DNA of 64,000 bases from Psychroserpens ponticola. GTDB lineage: Bacteria; Bacteroidota; Bacteroidia; Flavobacteriales; Flavobacteriaceae. Position numbers and translations under genes: made by a program. Location of the stretch: assembly GCF_023556315.2 (NCBI RefSeq), contig NZ_CP116221.1:2801001-2865000 (forward strand), written 5' to 3'. Each line of letters starts with the position of its first letter. Within the stretch, counting starts at the first letter, position 1. The notes beneath the pieces are model-generated. The model saw nothing but the letters and a program-made list of their open reading frames with translations, ran no database searches and was not told the origin of the DNA. This document shows, one piece after another, positions 52,084 to 61,501 of the stretch.

Positions 52084-53220
52084 TTACAACACCATACATT
52101 TACGCAACGTATCTTCGTAGATTTTTTCATATTTCGGAACAATAGCATGAATCCCAAACTTCTTGGATGCTTCTTTGGCATTCATTTTAAATTGTGCCAA
52201 ACGATTGTTATCACTTAAAATATGAATGGCATTTTTCGACATGTCTTCGATGTCATTTACTGAACTTAGATATCCTGAAAAACCATGTGTATTCACTTCA
52301 GGAATTCCGCCTGTATTGCTAGAAATTACAGGCACACCAGAAGCCATTGCTTCTAAAGCCGCTAACCCAAAACTTTCTGTAATTGATGGTAATAAAAACA
52401 GGTCACTGAAGCAAAGTATTTTATCTATTTCATTACTATTTCCGAAGAAAATCACTTTATCAGTTATTCCTAATTTAACACATAATTGTTCAGCTGGTTC
52501 TCGTTCTGGACCTTCGCCAACCATCATCAATTTTGCAGGCATTTTCTTTTGAATATTATTAAACACCTTAATCACATCTGGAATTTGTTTTACTTCTCTA
52601 AAATTACTGATATGTGTAATGATTTTTTCTTCATCAGATGCCATCATGCCTCGTTGGCAATCGGTAAAATGATTTTCATGCTTGCTTAAATCTATAAAGT
52701 TAGGAACCACATCAATATCATTTTTAATATCGAATAAACGCAAGGTATCCTCTTTCAAACTTTGAGACACAGAGGTTACAGCATCAGATTTATTAATACT
52801 AAACGTTACTGCTGTTTTATAAAATGGATGACTTCCAACTAAAGTAATATCTGTTCCATGAAGCGTGGTAACAATTGGAATATAAATCCCTTCCTCTTGC
52901 AACATCTTTTTAGCCATATAAGCTGCATATGCATGAGGAATAGCGTAATGTACATGTAAGATTTCAATATCATGTAACTTTACCATATCTACAAGTTTAC
53001 TAGACAAAGCTAACTCATATGGTTGGTATAAAAACAATGGATACTCAGGAACATTTACTTCATGATAATGCACATTATTACTCAATAATTCTAATCGTAC
53101 AGGCTGACTATAAGTAATGAAATGAATTTCATGTCCGCGTTTTGATAATTCTAATCCTAATTCTGTAGCTACAACTCCACTACCTCCAAATGTTGGATAA
53201 CATACAATTCCTATTCTCAT
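52084..53220 (-). CDS. bshA: N-acetyl-alpha-D-glucosaminyl L-malate synthase
   Basis: A 378-residue GT4 glycosyltransferase, first step of bacillithiol synthesis (UDP-GlcNAc plus L-malate). N-terminal RIGIVCYPTFGGSGVVATELG is the BshA hallmark. Further segments are HVHYAIPHAYAAYMAK, VTTLHGTDITLVG and the nucleotide-sugar site LPSITESFGLAALEAMASG. Bacillithiol occurs in Bacillota and many Bacteroidota. The next gene upstream is a GH3/serine hydrolase fusion, a neighbour I recall for bshA in this phylum. Confidence 0.95.
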   Translation of the reverse strand: MRIGIVCYPTFGGSGVVATELGLELSKRGHEIHFITYSQPVRLELLSNNVHYHEVNVPEYPLFLYQPYELALSSKLVDMVKLHDIEILHVHYAIPHAYAAYMAKKMLQEEGIYIPIVTTLHGTDITLVGSHPFYKTAVTFSINKSDAVTSVSQSLKEDTLRLFDIKNDIDVVPNFIDLSKHENHFTDCQRGMMASDEEKIITHISNFREVKQIPDVIKVFNNIQKKMPAKLMMVGEGPEREPAEQLCVKLGITDKVIFFGNSNEIDKILCFSDLFLLPSITESFGLAALEAMASGVPVISSNTGGIPEVNTHGFSGYLSSVNDIEDMSKNAIHILSDNNRLAQFKMNAKEASKKFGIHAIVPKYEKIYEDTLRKCMVL

Positions 53221-53359
53221 TGAAAATGGTTTTAGTTAGTAGTCGCAATTCATACTAGAAACCGACAACTGAACTGTTTAATTAGACTGATTGTAAAGAT
53301 AAAGATTAATAGCGCTTAATTAGAAGACCTTTAACATTTTGAAAGGTTTTTTGTCTCTA

Positions 53360-56317
53360 TTAATCTATAATTGCTTCGTAAATAGCTTCTTGAATATTCG
53401 TTCTGATATTCTCTCTAAGCAATAGGTTTTTTCCTGCTTTTGGGTAGGTTCTATTTGCTAAGAAAATATATACAATTTCTTCTTCAGGATCTGCCCAAGC
53501 ATAAGTTCCAGTAAATCCGGAATGCCCAAAACTTGTCATAGACAAACAACCACATGTTGGTCCATCATCACCTAATTGTGGTTTATCAAAACCAATACCA
53601 CGTCTATTATTGTCATCACAATAGTAACAGGTATTAAACTTATCTAAGGTTTCAATATTAAAGTATCGTTTTCCACCATAATAGCCTTTTTGCAAATACA
53701 TCTGCATAATTTTAGCCACATCATTGGCATTACTAAAAACACCAGCATGACCTCCTACTCCATTTTGCATAGCTGCTCCCATATCATGTACATAGCCATG
53801 TACTTTTTGATACCGATAATAATCATCAATTTCTGTTGGTATAATGTTTTTATCACTAAACTTTATTGACGGATTATAAGTGGTATGATTTGCGCCTAAA
53901 GACTGGTAAAAATGATCTTGAACCAATTCATCTAAAGGTTTCTTGTAATATTTTTCAATATATTTTTTTAAAATATAATATGGCATATCACTATAGCGAT
54001 AGCGTAATCTAGACAACAAGTCACTGTCTTTAATAATTTTTTGAATAGAATCTGGATAGTCTTTCCTTAGGTATAAATTTTCAGCAACTTTAATATTAAA
54101 TTTCGGACTTGCTTTTTTTCTATAGTATTTTGGATCTGGTTTTTTTGTAACCGAATCTAAAGTATGCACATAAAATGGAATCCAAGGTTTTAACCTCGCA
54201 TAATGTGATAACATTTGCTTAATAGTCACATTCTTTTTATTTGAAGTTGTATATTCTGGCAGCATTTTAGACAACTTAGTATCTAAAGTCACTGCTCCTT
54301 TTTCTTCAAGTTCCATAACTAATGGTAATGTTGCCAATATCTTTGTAAGAGAAGCGACATCATATATATCTTCAAACTTTACAGCTTGCTTTTTACTGTA
54401 GGTGTGATGTCCAAAATTCTTATTATAAATGACTTTACCTTTTCTGGCAATTAACAATTGAATTCCGGGAGTCATTTTATTATTAACTGCATAATTGGCA
54501 ATAGAATCGACACGCTTTAAAAGTTCTGAGCTCATGCCAACACGTTCTGGCAAACCATAGCTTAAAGAATTAAGAGCATTATATGAAATCCCATCGTGAA
54601 CCTTGAAATATTCTCCTGTAGATACTGGTAATGTTCCTTTAACTGGAATAGCTCCAAAAATAACTTGAGCTGATTTTTGTTGAGCAATATTACTGTTCTG
54701 ATAACTCATCACAATACCATCAATATTTTCAACAGTTTTTAAATCTATTAATGCATAAGGTCTTGTAAAAACATCTAAGACCACAGTATTAGTTCGAGCA
54801 ATTTCGTATAACCAAACTAGTTCTCTATCTGTAAATTCAAACTTTTCCCAAGCATGCTTATTAGCACGATGAAAACCAATGATTACTGTATTGTAATTTT
54901 GAAGTTTGGTAATCATTTCATCAAGCTTTTCCGCTTTAACATGATGCACTTTGGTATACTTTTGTAATTCATTATAAAATGTAGAACCATCATCATCACC
55001 AAGCTGAACATAGGCTATTTTTTTTGTCTGAAGGTTTCGCAATGGCAATAGTTCTGATTTATTTCTAACGACAGTAATAGCGTTTTCAAGAAGTTCTTCA
55101 TAAAGCACATCATCCTTGAGACGATTTAAATCTTCAATTAAAGTTGATGTTCCTATAGGACTATAATCATGTAACCCAACTTTATACTTGGCCATCAATA
55201 TTTTTTTTACAGAATGAGACAAACGTTCTTCTGTAATTGTCTTATCTGTGTAGGCATCAACAAACCTTTGAATAGCTGCCTGAGGGTTTTCAGACATTAG
55301 CATAACATCATTACCTGCCATAAACGCCATTAAATCAATTTCGCCACCTTTAGGCATGTTAGACATACTATTTCCATCAATACCTTTTTCAATATAATCA
55401 GCGACTCCTTTCATATCTAAAGCATCGGTAAAAATCAATCCTTTAAAACCTAGAGTATCTTTTAATATATCTGTCACAATATGTTTAGACAATGATGACG
55501 GAAATCCGCTTCTGGGCTCTAAACTAGGAACGTTTAAATGAGCAACCATGACACTAGACAATCCTTTATCGATTAATTTTCGATAAGGGTATAACTCTAC
55601 AGAATCAATTCTTTTTTCGTCAAAATTGATTGTTGGTAAGGTTTTATGGGAATCACTTTCAGTATCTCCATGACCTGGAAAATGCTTTGCATTTGCTAAT
55701 ACTCCAGCATTTTGCATGCCTTTCATAAAGGCCAGAGCTTTTTCAGTTACATTTTCACGATCTTCTCCAAATGATCTATTACCAATAATAGGATTTTTGG
55801 GATTTGTATTAATATCAACAACAGGTGCAAAATTGAAATGAACACCAATACGTTTGCAGTGTTCACCAATATGATATCCAGCACGTTCAATTAAAGCATT
55901 ATCACGAATCGCTCCAAGCGTCATATTCCATGGAAAAGTATATGTAGAATCCAAACGCATACTCAAACCCCATTCTGCATCCATTCCAATTAACAAAGGT
56001 GTTTTTGAAATGGCTTGATACAAATTATTAAGTTTAGCCTGTCTAACTGGACCTCCTTTAGAATATATTAAGCCACCTATATGATTATCTCTAATAAGCT
56101 TAACTATTTTTTTTTCAGTTGCTTTATCCTGATTAGAAAATACTTGAACCATAAATAGCTGTCCAATTTTTTCTTCTAAAGACATATCATTATAAAGGCT
56201 ATCTACCCATTTTTGTTGCGCTTGAATATCTTTAGCATACAAAGGATGGTTGTCATCTTGAGATGCAACAGTATTTGAAAAAACTATAATGGTGATAAGG
56301 GACAGTATATATCGCAT
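53360..56317 (-). CDS. GH3 beta-N-acetylglucosaminidase fused to a class C beta-lactamase-like serine hydrolase
   Basis: A 985-residue secreted protein (signal peptide ending near VASQ). Residues 35-400 are a GH3 domain of the NagZ kind, with KHFPGHGDTESDSH from 211 and the nucleophile Asp298 (IFTDALDMKG). A GH3 C-terminal-like region follows (about 405-575). Residues 595-980 are a beta-lactamase/transpeptidase-like hydrolase with Ser656-x-x-Lys659 (ASLTK) and a late GHSGFTGT motif. Together they could trim muropeptide sugars and peptides during wall recycling. Fusions of this type are widespread in Bacteroidota. It lies 139 bp upstream of bshA. Confidence 0.92.
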   Translation of the reverse strand: MRYILSLITIIVFSNTVASQDDNHPLYAKDIQAQQKWVDSLYNDMSLEEKIGQLFMVQVFSNQDKATEKKIVKLIRDNHIGGLIYSKGGPVRQAKLNNLYQAISKTPLLIGMDAEWGLSMRLDSTYTFPWNMTLGAIRDNALIERAGYHIGEHCKRIGVHFNFAPVVDINTNPKNPIIGNRSFGEDRENVTEKALAFMKGMQNAGVLANAKHFPGHGDTESDSHKTLPTINFDEKRIDSVELYPYRKLIDKGLSSVMVAHLNVPSLEPRSGFPSSLSKHIVTDILKDTLGFKGLIFTDALDMKGVADYIEKGIDGNSMSNMPKGGEIDLMAFMAGNDVMLMSENPQAAIQRFVDAYTDKTITEERLSHSVKKILMAKYKVGLHDYSPIGTSTLIEDLNRLKDDVLYEELLENAITVVRNKSELLPLRNLQTKKIAYVQLGDDDGSTFYNELQKYTKVHHVKAEKLDEMITKLQNYNTVIIGFHRANKHAWEKFEFTDRELVWLYEIARTNTVVLDVFTRPYALIDLKTVENIDGIVMSYQNSNIAQQKSAQVIFGAIPVKGTLPVSTGEYFKVHDGISYNALNSLSYGLPERVGMSSELLKRVDSIANYAVNNKMTPGIQLLIARKGKVIYNKNFGHHTYSKKQAVKFEDIYDVASLTKILATLPLVMELEEKGAVTLDTKLSKMLPEYTTSNKKNVTIKQMLSHYARLKPWIPFYVHTLDSVTKKPDPKYYRKKASPKFNIKVAENLYLRKDYPDSIQKIIKDSDLLSRLRYRYSDMPYYILKKYIEKYYKKPLDELVQDHFYQSLGANHTTYNPSIKFSDKNIIPTEIDDYYRYQKVHGYVHDMGAAMQNGVGGHAGVFSNANDVAKIMQMYLQKGYYGGKRYFNIETLDKFNTCYYCDDNNRRGIGFDKPQLGDDGPTCGCLSMTSFGHSGFTGTYAWADPEEEIVYIFLANRTYPKAGKNLLLRENIRTNIQEAIYEAIID

Positions 56318-56448
56318 AAATCAAATCTACAGGTTAAGTCTATTAAACATAACTAAAAACTATGCCAAAATAGTATTTTTAGAACGTATTATAAAGACTT
56401 TAAGATAGATTTATAAAGAAGGTTGTAAACATAAATTGAGATTAATCT

Positions 56449-57672
56449 TTATTTGATTAAATCTATATGTCTATCGTGATAACCTAATAGATAAAGCACA
56501 CCATCTAGTCCTATACTTGATATTGAACTTTGCGCATTATCTTTTACAGTTGGTTTTGCATGAAAAGCAATTCCTAATCCAGCTAAATTAAGCATTGGCA
56601 AATCGTTAGCACCATCACCAACAGCAATAGTTTGACTAATATCAATGCCTTCTTTTTTAGCGATTTCTTTAAGGTACTCGGCCTTTTTATTACCATCAAC
56701 AATCTCACCTAAGTAACCACCAGTTAAAACACCATCTTTAATTTCTAATTGATTAGCATATACGTAATCCATGCCTAATTCTTCTTTCAAATAGTCACCA
56801 AAATAGGTAAATCCACCTGATAAAATAGCGGTTTTAAAACCATAGCTCCTCAAGGTATCAATTAGTCGTTTTGCACCTTTAGTAATTGGCAAGTTAACAG
56901 CAACATCATGAAGCACCTCTTCACTCAATCCTTTTAAAAGTTTCATTCGCTTTTTAAAGCTCTCATTAAAATCTATCTCGCCTTGCATAGCAGATTCTGT
57001 AATCGCTTTCACCTCTGGACCAACGCCTGCTAACTCCGCTAATTTATCTATGACTTCAGCTTGGATCAGTGTAGAATCCATATCGAAACAAACGAGACGT
57101 CTATTTCTTCTAAAAATATTATCTTCTTGAAATGCAATATCGACATCTAAATCTCTTGAAATTTGCATGAATCTTTCAGTAAAATCTGCTTTACAATCAA
57201 TTTTCCCTCGAATAGACAACTGAATTGATGCTCTAGGATATTCTTCTTCATTAACGAGAGATGTTCGTCCTGTTAATCGTTTAATAGCATCAATGTTTAA
57301 GTTCTTTTCTGAAATAACTTTAGTGACCTCAGCTATCTGATCCGCAGATAATTTTTCTCCAAGAATAGTAACAATGTAACGATCTTTGCCTTGCAGATTC
57401 ACCCATTTTTCATAATTCTCAAGGGAAATAGGTGAAAATTTAGCAGTCACATCGAGTTCGTAAGCTTTAAACAACAAATCTTTCAAAACCGAAGCCGAAT
57501 TATCTCCAGATTCAATTTCAAACATAAAACCTAAAGATAAAGTGTCATGTATATTTGCCTGTCCAATATCTAAAATTTTGGCGCCATATTCTGAAAGAAC
57601 AGTCATTAAACTAGACGTTAATCCTGGTTTATCTTGTCCAGAAATGTTCATTAAAAAAATATCTTTCGTCAT
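56449..57672 (-). CDS. serB: Phosphoserine phosphatase with N-terminal ACT domains
   Basis: A 407-residue protein from the ATG at 57672; a TTG two codons upstream is rejected. Two ACT-like regulatory domains (about 6-85 and 98-175) are followed by a HAD phosphatase with catalytic CFDMDSTLI (Asp197, Asp199), SGGFTYFG and the metal site VGDGANDLPML. It makes L-serine from phosphoserine; the ACT domains suggest serine feedback. Serine is also a substrate of the TrpB reaction, but no linkage is implied. It is 18 bp downstream of the 57691-58176 gene on the same strand. Confidence 0.94.
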   Translation of the reverse strand: MTKDIFLMNISGQDKPGLTSSLMTVLSEYGAKILDIGQANIHDTLSLGFMFEIESGDNSASVLKDLLFKAYELDVTAKFSPISLENYEKWVNLQGKDRYIVTILGEKLSADQIAEVTKVISEKNLNIDAIKRLTGRTSLVNEEEYPRASIQLSIRGKIDCKADFTERFMQISRDLDVDIAFQEDNIFRRNRRLVCFDMDSTLIQAEVIDKLAELAGVGPEVKAITESAMQGEIDFNESFKKRMKLLKGLSEEVLHDVAVNLPITKGAKRLIDTLRSYGFKTAILSGGFTYFGDYLKEELGMDYVYANQLEIKDGVLTGGYLGEIVDGNKKAEYLKEIAKKEGIDISQTIAVGDGANDLPMLNLAGLGIAFHAKPTVKDNAQSSISSIGLDGVLYLLGYHDRHIDLIK

Positions 57673-57690
57673 ATTCAATCGTAACTTGAT

Positions 57691-58176
57691 TTATTTTAAG
57701 AATCTACTATGCCAGCTTTCACTTGCAGGCACTTCCCAATTTTCATTGAATTCTGCAATATTAATCACCATATTATTAAAGACAATTGTGTTTTTAGAAA
57801 CGGCTTTATCTTTAGCCATTTTTTTGAAATCTAATAATGTTTTGTATGCAATGTAATCACCTTGTTTATAGGAGACATTCATTTTGTCCATGAGGTCAAC
57901 ATTGTAGTCTTTCTCTAATTGTTGAATAAAATGAACTGAAGCATCAATACTACAACCTGTAGCATTTTGAAGTTTTTGATTAAGAGCGATAATGATAAAA
58001 CGCTTATATTTTATCATAAAACCTGATTGCAGATCACTTCCGTGAGCTGTCCAGTTTTCAATAAAAATATTTAATTTATCTCCTATCTCAGAGATTTCTT
58101 GTTCAGAAAACGAACGATTAGCTTGATAAATCCAAACTCTAGATTCTTCTGGTAATGTATTGAAATCAACTAACAT
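57691..58176 (-). CDS. Conserved flavobacterial protein of unknown function
   Basis: A 161-residue cytosolic protein with no signal peptide. Homologues are often labelled ABC transporter ATPase in databases, but there is no Walker A, signature or Walker B motif here. Visible features are EESRVWIYQANRSFSEQE near the start, FIENWTAHGSDLQSGFMIKY in the middle and an ending SWHSRFLK. It is probably cotranscribed with the small membrane protein (9 bp) and serB (18 bp). No function can be read. Confidence 0.8.
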   Translation of the reverse strand: MLVDFNTLPEESRVWIYQANRSFSEQEISEIGDKLNIFIENWTAHGSDLQSGFMIKYKRFIIIALNQKLQNATGCSIDASVHFIQQLEKDYNVDLMDKMNVSYKQGDYIAYKTLLDFKKMAKDKAVSKNTIVFNNMVINIAEFNENWEVPASESWHSRFLK

Positions 58177-58185
58177 ATAACGTCC

Positions 58186-58380
58186 TTATTTTTGATGTTT
58201 TTTAAAATTTCTGTAGGTTAAAAAACCATACATGATAGTTGCAAAAATATAATAAAACCCAAGTTTCTGCCATGAAAACCCTCGATCAAAAATGTAATCA
58301 ACACCTAAAACGATGGCACAAAAAATTAAACCTCCAACCAAAGCTGCAACTATGACTCGTTTTTTATTTACACTAGCCAT
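58186..58380 (-). CDS. Small two-helix membrane protein
   Basis: A 64-residue protein starting at the ATG at 58380 (MASVNKKR), just after the Fe-S gene stop. A longer reading from a TTG at 58407 would overlap that gene by 23 bp. Two hydrophobic segments (about 9-27 and 40-57) and a basic C-terminus suggest an inner-membrane protein. Similar short proteins accompany this gene order in relatives; function unknown. Confidence 0.7.
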   Translation of the reverse strand: MASVNKKRVIVAALVGGLIFCAIVLGVDYIFDRGFSWQKLGFYYIFATIMYGFLTYRNFKKHQK

Positions 58381-58384
58381 AACC

Positions 58385-59176
58385 TTATAAATCTTGTGCA
58401 TTAGCAATTAACTCTGCAATATCCATCACTGCTACGTCAGCTTCTTTTTCTTTAAATTTCACACCATCGGTCATCATAGTATTACAATAAGGACAACCAG
58501 TAGCGATAATATCAGGATTAGTTTCTAAAGCATCCTGAGTACGCATCTCATTAATATCCATATTTCCTTTTTCGGGTTCTTTGAACATTTGAGCTCCTCC
58601 AGCACCACAACATAAAGCTGTAGCTTTACTTCGTTTCATTTCTTGCATATTAGCATTAAGAACGGCTAACACATCTCTTGGCGCATCATATTCTGAATTT
58701 GCACGACCTAAGTAACAAGGATCATGAAATGTGATGCGTTTTCCTTTATAATTACTATCCTTAATTTCAATTTTATTTGAATCGATTAATTCTTTTAAAA
58801 ATTGTGTGTGATGAATAACATCATAGTGACCACCTAAATTAGGATATTCATTTTTTAAACAATTAAACGAATGTGGATCACAAGTCACGATGCGTTTTAC
58901 GTCATATGCATTTAACAATTCGATATTCATTAAAGCTTGCATTTGAAATAAGAATTCATTTCCTGCACGTTTAGCAACATCACCTGTAGAACTTTCTTCA
59001 GTACCTAATACTGCAAAATTAACTTGAGCTTTGTTTAATATTTTCACAAAAGCTTTAGTTATTTTTTTTGCTCTATCGTCATAACTTCCAGCAGAACCAA
59101 CCCAAAACAATATATCTGGTTGTTTACCTTCAGCCATAAATTCAGCCATTGTTGGCACCTTAAGTTGTTCACTCAT
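58385..59176 (-). CDS. Cysteine-rich (CCG-domain) Fe-S binding protein
   Basis: A 263-residue protein starting at the ATG at 59176; a TTG at 59224 would overlap the upstream gene by 46 bp. Two CCG-type cysteine motifs are seen: FHDPCYLGRAN followed by ATALCCGAGGAQM, and later ATGCPYCNTMM. Such domains bind the non-cubane or 4Fe-4S clusters of heterodisulfide reductase HdrB, GlpC and LutA subunits. It starts 2 bp after the membrane Fe-S gene, so the two form an electron-transfer pair. Substrate unknown. Confidence 0.87.
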   Translation of the reverse strand: MSEQLKVPTMAEFMAEGKQPDILFWVGSAGSYDDRAKKITKAFVKILNKAQVNFAVLGTEESSTGDVAKRAGNEFLFQMQALMNIELLNAYDVKRIVTCDPHSFNCLKNEYPNLGGHYDVIHHTQFLKELIDSNKIEIKDSNYKGKRITFHDPCYLGRANSEYDAPRDVLAVLNANMQEMKRSKATALCCGAGGAQMFKEPEKGNMDINEMRTQDALETNPDIIATGCPYCNTMMTDGVKFKEKEADVAVMDIAELIANAQDL

Positions 59177-59178
59177 CT

Positions 59179-60486
59179 CTATTCGTTTTTCCAATTTAAT
59201 CGATCCTGTTGGTTGTATGGCCAAGGTGCACCATTGTTTTCAATATTAGTCATCATATTATTGAGTTCCATTGGAGCTGCACTTTTTTCCATAACCAAAT
59301 ATTGACGCATTTGCATGATAATATTTAGAGGATCTATACTCACTGGACAAGCTTCAACACATGCATTACAAGTTGTACATGCCCAAATTTCTTCATTTGT
59401 AATATAGTCACCTAATAGTTGCTTTCCATCATCTTTAAATTCGCCATTATTAGCATCAATATTTTTACCAACCTCTTCAAGACGATCACGAGTATCCATC
59501 ATAATTTTACGAGGTGATAATTTTTTACCTGTTTGGTTTGCTGGACATTCACTTGTACAACGACCACATTCAGTGCATGTATAAGCATTTAATAAATTTA
59601 CCCAACTTAAATCTTGAACATCACTTGCTCCAAATTTAGCAGGCATTTCAGGTTCTGCTCCTTCTGGAGGTGCAGCAAACGGATCGACATTAGGATCCAT
59701 CATCATTTTAACTTCTTTAGTAACGGCTTCTAGATTTGGAAACTGACCTTTAGGTGTTAATTTTCCGTAATATGTATTTGGAAATGCTAATAGAATGTGC
59801 AAATGCTTTGAAAAATATAGATAATTCAAGAACGCTAAAATTCCAATGATATGAATCCACCAAGCTGATCTCTCAATAAGGTGAATTGTACTTTCAGAAA
59901 AACCATTGAACCAAGGTGCAATGAATTGACTTATCACATTACCAGAATCCATGGCTTGAAACTGAAGATCTGTCGCATTCATTGTTAAAAACAAACACAT
60001 TAAAACAACTTCAAAATAGAGGATAATATTACCATCACTTTTTGGCCAACCCTTCATTTCTGTACTTAAAAAACGTTTTAATTTAATTACATTTCGTCTT
60101 AACCAAAACAAAATTACCGCTACTAAAACGAGAATTGCTAAAATTTCAAATGTGCCAATTAATATGCCGTAAAGACTACCTATTTTAGAAAAAATACGAT
60201 GTGTTCCAAATACACCATCAATTATGATTTCAAGGACTTCTATATTAATGATTACGAAACCTACATAGACAACAACATGTAAGAATCCTGCAATAGGACG
60301 TTTTACCATTTTGCTTTGACCTAAAGCAATCCTACTCATGTTTTTCCAGCGTTGTGGTTTGTCATCTGAAACATCAAGATCTTGTCCAAGTTTTATATTT
60401 CGGATAAGTTTTTTTACGTTTCTTGCAAAATAACCAATGCCAATGATAAGGATAATGGCAAATATTATATTTGGTACATATTCCAT
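59179..60486 (-). CDS. Membrane-bound 4Fe-4S dicluster oxidoreductase subunit
   Basis: A 435-residue protein. Four to five N-terminal membrane helices (about 5-240) resemble the nitrate reductase gamma/HdrE heme-binding domain. A ferredoxin-like domain holds two 4Fe-4S motifs, CTECGRCTSECP (about 300-311) and CTTCNACVEACP (about 370-381). Together with the CCG-domain protein it likely passes electrons between the quinone pool and a soluble partner. Flavobacteria keep this pair next to the MCE-domain gene, as here. The overall reaction is unknown. Confidence 0.88.
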   Translation of the reverse strand: MEYVPNIIFAIILIIGIGYFARNVKKLIRNIKLGQDLDVSDDKPQRWKNMSRIALGQSKMVKRPIAGFLHVVVYVGFVIINIEVLEIIIDGVFGTHRIFSKIGSLYGILIGTFEILAILVLVAVILFWLRRNVIKLKRFLSTEMKGWPKSDGNIILYFEVVLMCLFLTMNATDLQFQAMDSGNVISQFIAPWFNGFSESTIHLIERSAWWIHIIGILAFLNYLYFSKHLHILLAFPNTYYGKLTPKGQFPNLEAVTKEVKMMMDPNVDPFAAPPEGAEPEMPAKFGASDVQDLSWVNLLNAYTCTECGRCTSECPANQTGKKLSPRKIMMDTRDRLEEVGKNIDANNGEFKDDGKQLLGDYITNEEIWACTTCNACVEACPVSIDPLNIIMQMRQYLVMEKSAAPMELNNMMTNIENNGAPWPYNQQDRLNWKNE

Positions 60487-60493
60487 ATGTTGT

Positions 60494-61447
60494 CTAGTTC
60501 TTTAGTTCTTCTTCTGTTGGTGATTTATAAGGTATTTCTTTTTTTGATAAAATACGTCTGTAACGAGCTGGATGCAATTTAATATCTCTGAGTAATTCTT
60601 CCATTTCTTTAGAAGCAGCTTCTAAATTATCATATAAAGCGTCGTCTTTCAATAATTTACCGATACTTCCTTCACCATTATTAATACCAGCCATTACGGC
60701 ATCGAAACTTTTAATTGTAGATTGCAAATCTTTTATAGTTCCAGCAAGGTTAGCATTGGCTAATGAATCTGATAATTTCGAAAAACTTTCAGAGGTTTTT
60801 TCAAAGTTAGATAAGGTAGCTGTTATGCTTTCTTGATTTGTATCTACCAACCTATTTATAGACAACGACGTATTTTTAAAAGACTTAATTGTAGCATTCA
60901 ATTCTGCAATGCCTTCTTTGATATTATTCTTGGTTTCAGTGTCGAGAATTTCATTTACATTAACAAGTAAAGAATCAGCTTCTTCCATAACAACTTCTAT
61001 CTTTTCTTGCAATGGTGTTAATCGTTGATTGACCAATTCTGTTAGTCCAGCTTTAACTCTAGCTTCTAAATAATCGCCAGTAACGGCATTTGCATCTTTA
61101 TCAAATGCTGGAATAATTGCTACAGCTTTACCTCCTATTAATCCGAGATCATACAATTCAGCTTTACTGTTTTTAGAAAACTGAAAATCATTATCCACCA
61201 AGAGTGACACTAATAATTTACCTGAACCATCACCTTTAAAACTGATGTTTTTCACCTTTCCTACATTCATTCCGTTTATAGTAACTGGAGTTGATGGCGC
61301 TAATCCTTCAACATTATCATAAAGCACATAATATGTACGTGAAGAATCTAATATATTTTCTCCCTTAAGATAATTGAATAAGAAAACGAATAGTAGAATG
61401 CCAGATATGACTAATACAGCTGTTTTTACTTCTCTTGAGATTTTCAA
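60494..61447 (-). CDS. MCE/MlaD-domain protein
   Basis: A 317-residue protein with one N-terminal membrane anchor (about 10-26), an MCE domain at about 38-115 (VEGLAPSTPVTINGMNVGKV) and a long helical C-terminal region (about 130-290). MlaD-type proteins form hexameric rings that carry phospholipids between membranes. No ABC ATPase or permease genes are adjacent, so its partners lie elsewhere. It follows the amidase gene by 54 bp on the same strand. Confidence 0.9.
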   Translation of the reverse strand: MKISREVKTAVLVISGILLFVFLFNYLKGENILDSSRTYYVLYDNVEGLAPSTPVTINGMNVGKVKNISFKGDGSGKLLVSLLVDNDFQFSKNSKAELYDLGLIGGKAVAIIPAFDKDANAVTGDYLEARVKAGLTELVNQRLTPLQEKIEVVMEEADSLLVNVNEILDTETKNNIKEGIAELNATIKSFKNTSLSINRLVDTNQESITATLSNFEKTSESFSKLSDSLANANLAGTIKDLQSTIKSFDAVMAGINNGEGSIGKLLKDDALYDNLEAASKEMEELLRDIKLHPARYRRILSKKEIPYKSPTEEELKN

Positions 61448-61501
61448 TGCGTCTAATATTTGGTTATAACAAACTTAGCAGTAAATATATAAAGAATGTT
61501 T

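Noticed and set aside
53327-53347. Possible terminator ACCTTT/AAAGGT with T-run
   Set aside because: The T-run is on the plus strand while both flanking genes are on the minus strand, so it has no transcript to end in that direction.
59177-59224. TTG start for the CCG-domain Fe-S gene
   Set aside because: It would overlap the end of the upstream Fe-S gene by 46 bp; ATG at 59176 fits 2 bp after its stop.
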